A stretch of DNA of 64,000 nucleotides from Roridomyces roridus (Eukaryota; Basidiomycota; Agaricomycetes; Agaricales; Mycenaceae), in contig JARKIF010000002.1 of assembly GCA_029378245.1 (NCBI GenBank), positions 310,001 to 374,000 on the forward strand, given 5' to 3'. Under the pieces are notes generated by a model that was not told where the DNA came from, ran no database searches, and saw only the letters and a list, made by a program, of their open reading frames with translations. Made by a program: the position numbers and the translations under genes. The first letter of the stretch is position 1. Each line of letters starts with the position of its first letter. Below are positions 36,004-45,251 of this stretch, piece by piece.

Positions 36004-37155
36004 ATGGCTCTGCTTCCACCCGAACTCTGCGCCATTATCTGCGATCAAGTGCAAGACTCAGACACCCTAGCCAACCTCTGCAGGACCTCTCGCCTCTTTC
36101 AAGATCGCGCCCAGCGTATTTTGTACCATGCAATCGATCTCAGGAAACGTCCTCGACGTTCCGTCAAGTCGTGGGCCTTGTCCGTCACCCGAAACGCCCA
36201 CCTCGCCACGCGAGTCCATTCTCTCGTTCTTGCATTCCCAGAGACCCTCGATCCCTCGGATGCCACCAAAATCGCAGGCGCCCTCCATACATGCGTCAAT
36301 CTCAAAGAGTTGGAGCTGTGCCACGCAGACTTGCACCCACGCACCTTGCCCATGCACGTTTGGATGATTCAAGACTGTCCATTCCGTCTTGACATATTCC
36401 GAAACTCATACTTCAGTGCGGGGCCCTGGTGGATGGAGAAGTTTTGGGAGGCGCAGACGGAAATCCGCGCCCTTTCAGTCTTGGCAGGCACTTCGATACC
36501 CAATGGTACCAGCACCATGCCCCACCTCGTTGCCGTCCACACACCCCAGTTTTATGACCTTCCACGCGACAAACCGTTGCAACGGATCCATGCTAATTTG
36601 GATAGAAACCTCAGTGACTTGGCGCCGTACGCACAGTCCTTGACGATCCTGAATCTCCAGAGAGTCTGGATGGACGAGGATCTCCCCCTTTCCAGCGCAC
36701 TAGACACCATTGCGTCCACCTTGCCGTTGTTATGCCATTTGTGGCTTGTGGAAAAAACGACAACGGTGCGTGTGGATTCTTCCCCGAATCTCGTTTACTT
36801 ACATGCGCAGGAGCGCTACCTACCCGCCTCAGACCGTGTGCCTACGCCAGCCCTCCGCCGACTCACCAAGCTCCAAACATTCGTGTTTCACGTCCGGAAC
36901 GTCGACTTTTTCGTGGACGACGTTACCGACACCGAATACTTCTTGGAAGTGCAAGAAGACATGAGAGAGCTGGGATACGACATTATGGCTACCCAACCCA
37001 CGTTGCGCCGCGTTAATCTGGGCGCGGAGCCGTTGGATGCTGCACCATCCAGTCAGACGTGCGTCTTGACGAGATCGCCAGAGGGCACGATTCTCGTAGA
37101 ACATGGGACCGAATTCGACTCGGAGGCAGCCTCTTTGTTCTGGTCGCCACTATAA
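36004..37155 (+). CDS. F-box protein, paralogue of the gene at 29116
   Basis: A single exon of 383 codons. It begins MALLPPELCAIICDQVQDSD then TLANLCRTSRLFQDRAQRIL, the degenerate F-box, and continues with SWALSVTRNAHLATRVHSLV, LDPSDATKIAGALHTCVNLK, FRLDIFRNSYFSAGPWWMEK and LPLLCHLWLVEKTTTV, ending VEHGTEFDSEAASLFWSPL. It aligns with the 29116 product throughout, but the intron present in that gene (after the CHLWLVE block) is replaced here by coding sequence (RVDSSPNLVYLHAQERYLPA), which suggests intron loss or exonised intron sequence. The upstream gap to the kinesin is only 131 bp, so a bidirectional promoter is likely. Substrate unknown. Confidence 0.75.
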   Translation: MALLPPELCAIICDQVQDSDTLANLCRTSRLFQDRAQRILYHAIDLRKRPRRSVKSWALSVTRNAHLATRVHSLVLAFPETLDPSDATKIAGALHTCVNLKELELCHADLHPRTLPMHVWMIQDCPFRLDIFRNSYFSAGPWWMEKFWEAQTEIRALSVLAGTSIPNGTSTMPHLVAVHTPQFYDLPRDKPLQRIHANLDRNLSDLAPYAQSLTILNLQRVWMDEDLPLSSALDTIASTLPLLCHLWLVEKTTTVRVDSSPNLVYLHAQERYLPASDRVPTPALRRLTKLQTFVFHVRNVDFFVDDVTDTEYFLEVQEDMRELGYDIMATQPTLRRVNLGAEPLDAAPSSQTCVLTRSPEGTILVEHGTEFDSEAASLFWSPL

Positions 37156-37191
37156 GACTGTACGTTGCCAGAAGAATCTCAGAAAGTTATT

Positions 37192-38443
37192 TTATTCATT
37201 GGATTGCAGCAACCGACTGAGTAGACTTATATCCTCCGGGCGCGTCCTACAGCAGCCTCCAGCGGCGATTCCGGCCCAGGTTCCTCCTCTCTGAATCCCC
37301 AGGACAATTTTCGCAAACCGCTCCCCCCATATGCCACCCTTTTCGTTAACGACCCACGTCTGCGAGACGGGATCATATGTATCGCCTCCGTTGGGGTAGA
37401 GTACCAGCCAGGGGCGCGTCTGTGGAGCAAGCCCCTGCAAGGCGGTCTCCATGTTGGCTACGAGAGCCGGAATACTCTCCATCTCCGTGCAATTGATGCC
37501 AATGGCCGAGGGCGCGGGCAGGGCATCATCACCCATCGCAGCAGCGACCACATCCCGCACACCCACTCGACCGCCGTCCTCCGGGAACCTCCCGCCCGGG
37601 AAGACGAAACTGATCCACCAAGGCTTCATCTTCCTCGCCGTTCGGCCTTCTAAAGAAGCCATCGCCATCCGAATAGCCCTAATCTCCCTCACCAACGGCA
37701 CCGTCTCGAACGCAATACAATCAATCGCATCCCACACCTCTTCGTCGTCCGCAAATACACAGAGACGCTCCAAGTGATACCGCGCGAGCGCCTCGGTGGC
37801 TTCAGCTTCCTCCTTCCTTCCTTCCTCGTCCGCAGGGAACGCGTTGCAGTTGTCGTTTTCTGGGGTGTACGCGCGTGGACCGTAGGGAGGCGGGTAGAAC
37901 CCGTCGAATTCTTGCGCCGGGCTGAGGCCTGCGCCAAAGGGGCCGAGGGAGAGCGCGATCTTGATTGATTTTGGGTTCGTATTGCCCTCCCGCTCTGCGA
38001 GGAACCGTTTCCTTGCCTCGATAGCGAGCTGTACACACTTGACCATGATCTTGTACGCATCCGGGGTAGAATACCCGGCCTTTTGGAACGTAGACAGGGA
38101 GCATTGATATCTAGTCGGGTGCCAATTAGTTAGCTAGCGATTACTATTCGATTGCCCAAGCCTACTCACGTCGAAGTACTAATCACCTGCGCCCTTGCTC
38201 TCAACCACCCTAAATGCGCGTCGACAACGACTTCTGGGTGCTCGATAGCTGCTTTCGCGGACCATAGAGGCGTATGGGAGATGTCGAGCCCGAAAGTCTG
38301 TTCTAGCGTTGTTCCCTGTCAAGCGAGAGGCGTCGGACCCGGAGCTAGGGTAGGGGTTCTTATATCGACGCACTAGTCCGCCGTCTAGGATTGCGAGGTC
38401 GGTGGCTTCTGATTCTGAATGGAAGAGGGGAAGAGGCGGCATT
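37192..38443 (-). CDS. Homocysteine S-methyltransferase
   Basis: Known: the family moves a methyl group from S-methylmethionine or SAM to homocysteine, giving methionine, with a zinc held by three Cys residues. Seen: the ATG at 38443 (MPPLPLFHSESEATDLAILD), then GGL joined across an intron to a TTLEQTFGLDISHTPLWSAK block, then VVVDAHLGWLRA, VISTSTYQCSLSTFQKAGYS and FGAGLSPAQEFDGFYPPPYG. The zinc ligands are in PSAIGINCTEMESIPALV (one Cys) and GIAAGGCCRTRPEDI (paired Cys). DAIDCIAFETVPLVREIRAI is also typical. Stop at 37192. Two or three introns in the first third, the rest one long exon. Length (about 350 codons) fits. The gene ends 37 bp from the F-box gene (convergent), and its start lies only 76 bp from kinase-like copy A (divergent). 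Confidence 0.9.
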
Positions 38444-38518
38444 GATGCCTGATCAATCATTGATGCGCTCTTTTGTCCAACTTCCACTTGTCACTCGTGT
38501 TCAAGTTCTCGCTGGCTC

Positions 38519-39608
38519 ATGACGACACTCAACATCTTATGCCATATACCTGGCGCTCCGAGACCTCCGGGAATGCCCAAAGACACTCCCACAACTCTGT
38601 CTGTCGTTGGCGACTGCGACTTTCCCAACGAAGAATGGACTGTGGATACACTTGACGCGATTGAACGCCCTTGGATAAGTTCCGACGTGTATCGAGCGCA
38701 GATTACCCGACCCAAGGGCCCTGATCGACCTGAGGATACCGTCGTGCAAGTCGTGCTCAAGATGGACGTTGTAGGTGGCCGGCGCCCAGTCTTACTCAAG
38801 GAGGCCAGTGTTTACAAGGGAGAAGACGGCCGGGCACTCCAAGGCGATATGCTCCCCGTATTCTACGGCGGCTTCGAAGCGACAATCGAATTCAATACTG
38901 TGACCTGCCTGGTCCTGGAGTACTGTGGGGAACCCATGGAGAAACCCTTCCGCGACACGGACATCGCTTTTCTGTAAGTATACACTATCCATTCGACTTC
39001 CTTGCAGCCTCCTTCTCATTCGTGTCACTGCTAGCCATGAAATTCTTCTTGCTCTACGTGCAATGCACCGACAGGGCATAACCCACGGCGACCTCCATCC
39101 ACGCAATATCCTGAACTACAACGGCCAGCCTGTTTTCGTGGACCTGGAGTTGGCCACACTGGGTCATAAATGCGGAACTCGGATCAAGCTCGTCCCGCGT
39201 ACCTTGGTGCCTTCAGTACGGGAATACGGATGTGCGGAGATGCATGATTTGATTTACCGTATGGGATGCTGGGAACCACGTACATCTCAGGCTTTCCCTC
39301 ATCTTGATATCCACGTTCTCATTCTTACTTGTGTTAGCGGTCGTCATGTTCTGCAGCAGACCAGTCGGGAAGGATGGCGTCCGATCCGTTTCAACTATAT
39401 ACCCAAGGGCGATCATATCGTGAACAGACCAGAGCTCGAGGCAACGGCCGCACAAATATTCGAGCAAATCGTCGAGGAACGCCGTATAACGTACGGGTCC
39501 GACGAGAGATTTGGCAAGTTTCATCTACTTTCGTCTACTCTTGTCGTCGCTGATCGAGTTGCAGAGAACGGGCAGCGCCTTGATATCATGGAGGAACTAG
39601 CAGATTGA
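38519..39608 (+). CDS. Kinase-like protein, copy A
   Basis: A member of a local family with a protein-kinase-like fold. Seen: VQVVLKMDVVGGRRPVLLKE supplies a candidate ATP-binding Lys (KMD) and partner Glu (KEAS). LVLEYCGEPMEKPF is the hinge region. The catalytic loop ITHGDLHPRNILN is complete, and the metal-binding site reads VFVDLELA (DLE instead of DFG). The glycine loop is not obvious, so activity on protein, a small molecule or nothing is open. Intron 1 follows RDTDIAFL (GTAAGT). The expected intron at 39280-39337 cannot be spliced in frame, because a 10-nt deletion at about 39390 shifts the frame; keeping it restores the frame. The last intron (39514-39564) has a GC donor. The stop at 39608 follows MEELAD. 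Copies B and C lie at 43075 and 47170, broken copies at 17790 and 50455. Confidence 0.7.
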
Positions 39609-39688
39609 TTTTTTTTTTTTTTCGGTATGCACGCTTGGGGAGTGTGCGACGCGCGTGCCATCAGCCCTGTAGCGCTAATATACATTGT

Positions 39689-40130
39689 ATGACACGGATT
39701 GATGTGGGAGACACGGTGAGTTTTACTCCCGGCGATGTCGAGGGCTGCGGGCTCGGACTGGAGGATCTTCGCGAGGAGTTCAGCGGTCATGGAGCGCCCC
39801 GAGGGGAGCAGCTGGGACGGTGCGTGATGTCATGGCTGGCTTGCCTCTTTTTTTTTGCTGACTGTCTTGTCGTCCAAGCACGACCTTCTTCCCCCGACAT
39901 GTTCGTTCCGGGGCTCTGCACCGTCCTCGGCGCGGAGGACAATTTCCTCCTCGCCCTTTGCACACCCGGTAAGACTCCACTCGGCCGCGAAATCAACAGA
40001 CTCTGACCTTCTGTTTCTCAGATGGATCGTCCGGTGACAACGCGGAGGGTCCCGAAGGGAGCCGAAACCGGTCGGAGAACCCGGGGAGACAGTGTCGCGT
40101 GCATAGTTTGAGGTCAGTCTTCAAGTCTGT
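39689..40130 (+). CDS. Possible small spliced gene of unknown function
   Basis: Three segments join with good GT-AG borders: MTRIDVGDTVSFTPGDVEGC...GEQLG, then PSSPDMFVPGLCTVLGAEDN...LLALCTP, then DGSSGDNAEGPEGSRNRSEN, with introns at about 39821-39879 and 39969-40020 (the second GTAAGA...CTCAG). No domain is recognised. The first exon begins in the conserved 3' flank shared with kinase-like copy C, so it may be a chance frame built on duplicated DNA. Confidence 0.22.
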
Positions 40131-41035
40131 CCGTCGTCCGTATACTGATGAGGTTTGGAACATTCATACTCGCCCGACCTGGAACAAATCAGGGAATGGC
40201 ACAGAGCTAGGGTGCTGGGAGGGTGCGGAGACTTTTTAGGGCACGATAAATAGAATAAAGTACCTATTTTATGTTGGTTAAAAACTAGAGAATGAGTTCA
40301 ACGACGTATTTCATGCAAGTATTTACGAGCGCACGAGAGAGTTCGGCTCGCGAGGCCCGCAATCCTCGTGCTGCATCATTGCAAGTCGCGCCCGCGGTGC
40401 GCTGAATTTAAACCTGGCGTGGTGTCGTGGTGTGGGCTCCGGCGGCGAGTGCAGCTTCGACAGGAACACGCGGCAGGAAATTGGAATAACTGACCTCACG
40501 AAGTGCGTGAAGCAGACAGACGAGGGGGTGAAATTAAAAGAACTCATCGGAGACGGTCGCGAGGCAGCGGGACGGGAGAGGGATGACTCGATGGCCTGCG
40601 GGACAGTCGGCCACGGACGCGATGGAATGACGAACTTACCCCGCGAGCCAACGAACTTGCAGATTTCCGCGGCCGAAATTGAGTTCTGACGAGCTTGCAG
40701 TGCAAGCTCGTCGCACCTCACGAACTTGCACTTCTGACGAAGTGACGAAGTTGGTGGTGACTCCCTTGTAAATAACCCTGTTCGTCTGAGATAGTTGTCC
40801 CGGCTTGGAATCGCTGGAGCCAGCGATTTGCAAAGGGTCGTTCTATGGGACTCGAACATATTTAGACTCCGCCATCTCTGTGGAGTGGGGCACAGAAACA
40901 CGTCGTCAACTTGCTCAAAATTTGAAAACCTTGTTATAGCAGAGCACAATGAGACTACGAGAAGTAACTAATCAAAAACGTCGGATTGTTTTCGTGCGAG
41001 AAGCCTGTTCAAGTAACCTTGTGGCAGAGTCCTTG
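40131..41035. other. Intergenic region with a perfect 12-bp palindrome
   Basis: No gene is supported; the minus-strand open frame across 40323-40949 has no domain and odd composition. Bases 40688-40699 (GACGAGCTTGCA) are perfectly inverted at 40701-40712 with one base between, and AACTTGCA is repeated nearby. This could be a binding site or transposon debris. Confidence 0.45.
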
Positions 41036-42369
41036 TTAAATTGTCAACGATGATCCAGAAAACGAAAGACACCCAGTGACGTACGTCGTGTCGATACCAG
41101 GCTCCTCAACCGTCGGGTTGATATACTTCTTCCACCAATTGACTACTTCGGGCAGATCGGGCTTGGAAGTTGGCTGCTGGAAGTAGCCAAGGACGTAGGC
41201 CAAAAATGCGAATATAGCGATGAAAATCCGGTCCTGTGTGTATTCGGCCGACATATAGAGGGTATCGCCCTCCCTGACGAAGAAGATGACGGAGGTGTAG
41301 TTCGTCAACGCGGCGAACTTCATCTTGTGGACGACCATTTGGGTCCACACCTTCCGAAATAGAGTTATAGAGATTCTGGCACGGTTCACACAGTGCCACA
41401 TGTACGTACCTGCACGATTATCTTGTCCGCCGACGTCGACAACCTTTGCTTCACCTGCGGCCAGATGAATCGGACACTATAACCGGTGCCCATCTCAGGA
41501 AAATCCGCAAGCAGGTCGTTAAAGGTATGCGATCGGTCACCAGAATCCGTGCTAGCGACAAACACGCCCTGTGTCTTGACCTCGATGGTAGTCGCCAGCG
41601 TATCGTGAAGCGACCACAGCATTGCGTCCGGGATGAGAGCCCCTTTGCCCCCTCCACCGCAAGAAGTGATATTGGGATAGCCATCCAGTCTCTCGAGAGT
41701 TCCCATTTTCGCCGCATAACAGGCCGCCAACAGCGGGCGAAAGAGAACTCCGAGAACCAGGTCCTCTGTATCCTTCTCGCTGCGTATCTCTTTCGGCATG
41801 AGGGGGGCGGTTGTATAAGAATGTAGGGAGTTCAGCCAGTCTCGCTGAAACTCGACCCCGGGATCGATATGGAGGTTGTCGAATTCCTTGTAAACTGCGT
41901 CGATAAGGGACTCCATCATGAAGAGGGCAGGGACGACGCGTTGCAACTCGTCGCTCTCTCCGATCTTCTTCAGAGCGTCGTCCGAGATAGTTTTCGTGTG
42001 CGTAAGCTTGCCATCTTCGTAGATGGATGGGACGGGAGGAGGTGTGACGGAAAGGAAGTCGATCAAAGAAATCTTCTCGGACGTGGATTCAGGAAGATGT
42101 TCCTGGATTTCCCTCGAGCGATTCGTGCGGGCAGGGGAAAGCCATGACGGACGTGGAGTGATTAATTCAGGCAAGATAGTGCCCTCAGAGTCGACAGAGC
42201 GTCGTGCGAGGGACTTGGAACGACGCTGCAACGCGGGAATCTGTCCGCTAGAGCCCCCAGGCTGACCCCGCCCTTGTCTCGATGCAGCAGCCCGGGGAGT
42301 GTTATCATTGTCGTCCTCTGGAACAACGGCGGCCTTGCGCGAACGTGGCGTGAGCGGCGCGTCTGACAT
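41036..42369 (-). CDS. Protein with PD-(D/E)XK nuclease-like motif and C-terminal hydrophobic segment
   Basis: The ATG at 42369 opens a disordered basic N-terminus (MSDAPLTPRSRKAAVVPEDD). Helical sequence follows (VVPALFMMESLIDAVYKEFD, VEFQRDWLNSLHSYTTAPLM). At about residues 250-270 it reads GALIPDAMLW then TLATTIEVKTQGVF, which fits the D...ExK core of PD-(D/E)XK nuclease folds. Next is YSVRFIWPQVKQRLSTSADK, then after an intron of about 59 nt (donor GTACGT) VWTQMVVHKMKFAALTNYTS, FFVREGDTLYMSAEYTQDR and a hydrophobic stretch IFIAIFAFLAYVLGYF. The stop at 41036 assumes no further intron. Known: large families of such proteins occur in agaricomycetes, mostly without assigned function. Inferred only: nuclease fold; activity untested. 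It lies between kinase-like copies A and B. Confidence 0.6.
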
Positions 42370-42553
42370 GGGTGGAAGAGGAGGTGGAGCCCTACAGATG
42401 GGTCAAGTATTTTATTCAAATCTGTCCACACAACATGGGAAGAAATATCAAGGAGCGCGAGCGAAAGAACAATGGAATGACTTGGTCCAGGTACGTAACA
42501 ATAGGAAGTTGGGACAAGGATTTTTCCATAGATGGAGTGTGCGTTGTGTCTTG

Positions 42554-42933
42554 CTAATGAATCGTTCGCCAATCAAGTCGTGGCCACACAGAGTGATATG
42601 GAGTCCATGTGGCATCTGAGAAGCGGGTTCTACAGACTCCAGTCGTATCGATAAGACTTGCAGAATTATAATAGAGATAATAGAGCGCTTACAGCGCGTC
42701 CATGTCGGATTGAGGATTTCCCTGGACGCTTTGTGGAACTTGCCACCGGGTGGTGCGCCGTATGAAGGCTCCCAGGGTCCAAGATTAGGTGTAGAAACGC
42801 CGACAAAAGAGACAAGGACTTGACCAAAGGTGGAAAGAATCGACCATAGAACAATGAGAACAAGGGCGGCAGATGTCAAGATCAAGAAAATCTCCACGGG
42901 CCAAGATGCATAACAAAGGCTTCGCCTGAACAA
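42554..42933 (-). CDS. Small single-pass membrane protein, hypothetical
   Basis: The ATG at 42933 gives MFRRSLCYASWPVEIFLILT then SAALVLIVLWSILSTFGQVL, one long hydrophobic segment likely to span a membrane. A short tail follows (TPNLGPWEPSYGAPPGGKF, REILNPTWTR). An intron at about 42614-42692 (GTAAGC...CTCAG) joins to YATWTPYHSVWPRLDWRTIH and a stop at 42554-42556. About 100 codons. No family is recognised. It may instead be an upstream exon of the PD-(D/E)XK gene, whose ATG lies 185 bp downstream. Confidence 0.4.
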
Positions 42934-43074
42934 TAGCAGCGGAGGAAGATCTCAGTGCTCACATAGGAAGAGGCGCGAGTCGCGTGACGTAAGTTGATCG
43001 GTTAGTACCGAATTGGGACAGTTATAACGCTCCTTTGAACTTTCCACCCAACGCCTTTCCCCGTCCCTTACACC

Positions 43075-44166
43075 ATGTCAACTCTCACCATCTCCTGCCG
43101 CATACCTGGTGCCCCACAGCCTTCAGGAGTGCCCAAGGGCGCTTCTACGACTTTGAAGTCTGTCGTCGGCGACTGCGACTTTCCCGGCGAAAATTGGACT
43201 GTGGCCACACTTGACGCGCTTGAACGCCCTTGGATCCGCGACGAACTCGAATTCTCCGTGTACCGAGCACAGATCACCCGACCCAAAGGCCCTGATCGAC
43301 CTGAGGATACCGTTGTGGACGTCGTGCTCAAGATGGATGTTGTAGGTGGCCGGCGTCCAGTCTTACTGAAGGAGGCCAGTATATACAAGGGAGACGGCCG
43401 GGCAATCCAAGGCGATATGCTCCCCGTGTTCTACGGCTGCTTCGAAGTACAGATTGAGTTCACGACCGTGACGTGTCTAGTCTTGGAGTACTGTGGCGAA
43501 CCTATGGAGAAGCCTTTTCGCGACACGGAGCTCGCTTTTCTGTGAGTATCATCTATTCTCTGTAGCCTGCTTCTGATTTGTGGCGCTGCTAGAAACGAAA
43601 TCCTCCTCGCTCTGCGTGCGATGCACAGACAAGGCATCACGCATGGCGACCTCCATCCACGCAATATCCTCAACTGCAACGGGCAACCCGTGTTTGTCGA
43701 CCTCGAGTTGGCGAAACTTGGCCACAAGTGCGGCACTCGCATCAAGCTCGTTCCCCGCGCTTTGGTGCCTTCAGTGCAGGAATACGGGTGTGCGGAGATG
43801 CATGACTTGATTTATCGTATGGGATGCTGGGAACCACGTACGTCTCGCCCTCATCTTGATGTTCACGTTCTCATTCATCATAGGCTATGTCGTGTTTTGC
43901 AACAAACCTATCGCGAAGGACTGCATCAATTCCGCTCAAGACCTCATCAACTATATCCCCAAGGGCGATCATATCGTGAACAGACGAGAGCTCGAGGGCG
44001 TGGCCGCACAAATATTAGAGAAGATCCTGGAGGAACGCCGCATAACGTATGGGACAGACAAGAGATATGGCAAGTTTCGTCCACTTTATCTGCTCTTGTT
44101 GTCGCTGATTGGGTCGCAGGGGACCAGCCGCGACTGGATATAATGGAAGAACTAGCAGATCGATGA
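43075..44166 (+). CDS. Kinase-like protein, copy B
   Basis: The ATG at 43075 begins MSTLTISCRIPGAPQPSGVP. The protein has every family landmark: VDVVLKMDVVGGRRPVLLKE, LVLEYCGEPMEKPFRDTELA, ITHGDLHPRNILNCNGQPVF and VDLELAKLGHKCGTR. Exon 2 starts NEILLALRAMHRQ. A 46-nt intron (about 43839-43884, GTACGT...CATAG) is in phase and gives YVVFCNKPIAKDCINSAQDL then INYIPKGDHIVNRRELEGVA. The last intron (44070-44119) has a GC donor (GCAAGT) and leads to DQPRLDIMEELADR. Copy B carries a four-residue insertion (RDELEFSVYRAQ) relative to A, C and D. All introns restore the frame, so it looks intact. Twenty bases after the stop begins a HemK pseudogene. Confidence 0.78.
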
Positions 44167-44185
44167 TTTTTTTCTCGTATGTTCG

Positions 44186-45240
44186 GTGTACTATATGTTT
44201 GTTGTCTGTCATGAATATTGCACTCGATTGTCCGTCCTCGAGAAACTCTTTGCCACGACTCTCTCAACTCCCGCGACGCTTGTCTCGCAGCTCGGAAGAC
44301 GGCAGGCCGCCCTGGAATGGAATTGGATGAAGCGTGCATCCCCGAATCTTCCTCTTCGCGAAATGCTCGCGCGTCGCGTCGCTGGGGAACCATTGCAGTA
44401 CATTGTCGGAGCCGGAAGAGCAGCCTTTCTGCCCACTATCAATAAAACTACGCCCCCGATCCTCATTCCGCGTCCAGAAACCGAGGACTGGGCGATTCGT
44501 TTGGCAGAACGACTCGCATCACGCCTTCGTTTGCGTCCACTCTCCATGCTCGACCTTGGCACTGGAACGGGCTGTATTCCACTGCTGATTTTACCACCAG
44601 GATCTGTGCAGGCCACTGGCGTTCACATTTCGGAAGAAGCAGTTACACAAATTCGCCACCGAAAACGCAGCCCTCTGCTCCTCCAGCGGAAATACCTTTC
44701 GGGCCGTTCACGCCTCGTTCCTGGACCCTCTTTTCCCTCACCCTAATCTCGGCGTCCACCCTCCGTTCGATATCGTGACGTCGAATCCCCCGTGTATATC
44801 CTGGCATGAATATACCCAGCTCTCACGTTCCGTCACTGCCTATGAAGATTCGAGAGCACTTTTTGGTCGTCCCGACGGTCTCGATTTCTACCACGCGATA
44901 GTCGCACTTGTCGCTCGCAAGGGTTTCCTGAACCCTGACGCCGTTGTGGCCGTAAGTAGAAGTAGGGGACGGGCAAGCGGAGCAAGTCGAGGAAATATTT
45001 CGATCGACTGCTCAAATGAAGATGGAGGTTTGGTTAGATCCATGGAAGAAAAAGCGAACTCTGGTTGCGGGCTGCATCCAGTTGAATGAGGTCCCCATAC
45101 GAGAATTCTATCTTGGCGCTAAACCTAGGTATGCCTTGACTCACCTGGTGAACCGGGTTTTGACCACAAGTCCTTGCCGGCGCCGTGGGATCGGCAAAGC
45201 ACCAATCGAGACGAGGCAAGATAAATTGAATCCCAAATGA
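44186..45240 (+). pseudogene. HemK/PrmC-type protein-glutamine methyltransferase, frameshifted
   Basis: Known: HemK/Mtq enzymes methylate the glutamine of the GGQ motif in release factors. Seen: the N-terminal helical domain (LREMLARRVAGEPLQYIVG), PILIPRPETEDWAIRLAERL and the SAM-binding loop MLDLGTGTGCIPLLIL. The frame then shifts at about 44646-44653 (an extra base in CAAATT) and continues as FATENAALCSSSGNTFRAVH, then FDIVTSNPPCISWHEYTQLS. The catalytic NPPY motif reads NPPC. A second shift, consistent with four extra bases at about 44950, precedes GQAEQVEEIFRSTAQMKMEV. The expected C-terminal end is not recognisable. With two frameshifts and a lost active-site Tyr it is called a pseudogene. 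It begins directly after copy B, so its own promoter may be gone. Confidence 0.8.
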
Positions 45241-45251
45241 CAAAGCATTTA

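Noticed and set aside
40840..40870. tRNA-like T-arm (GTTCGAGTCCC on the minus strand)
   Set aside because: The supposed stem has only three of five pairs, and no acceptor or anticodon arm could be placed.
40323..40949. 208-codon minus-strand open frame
   Set aside because: No domain, erratic composition, and it crosses the palindrome region; most likely a chance frame.
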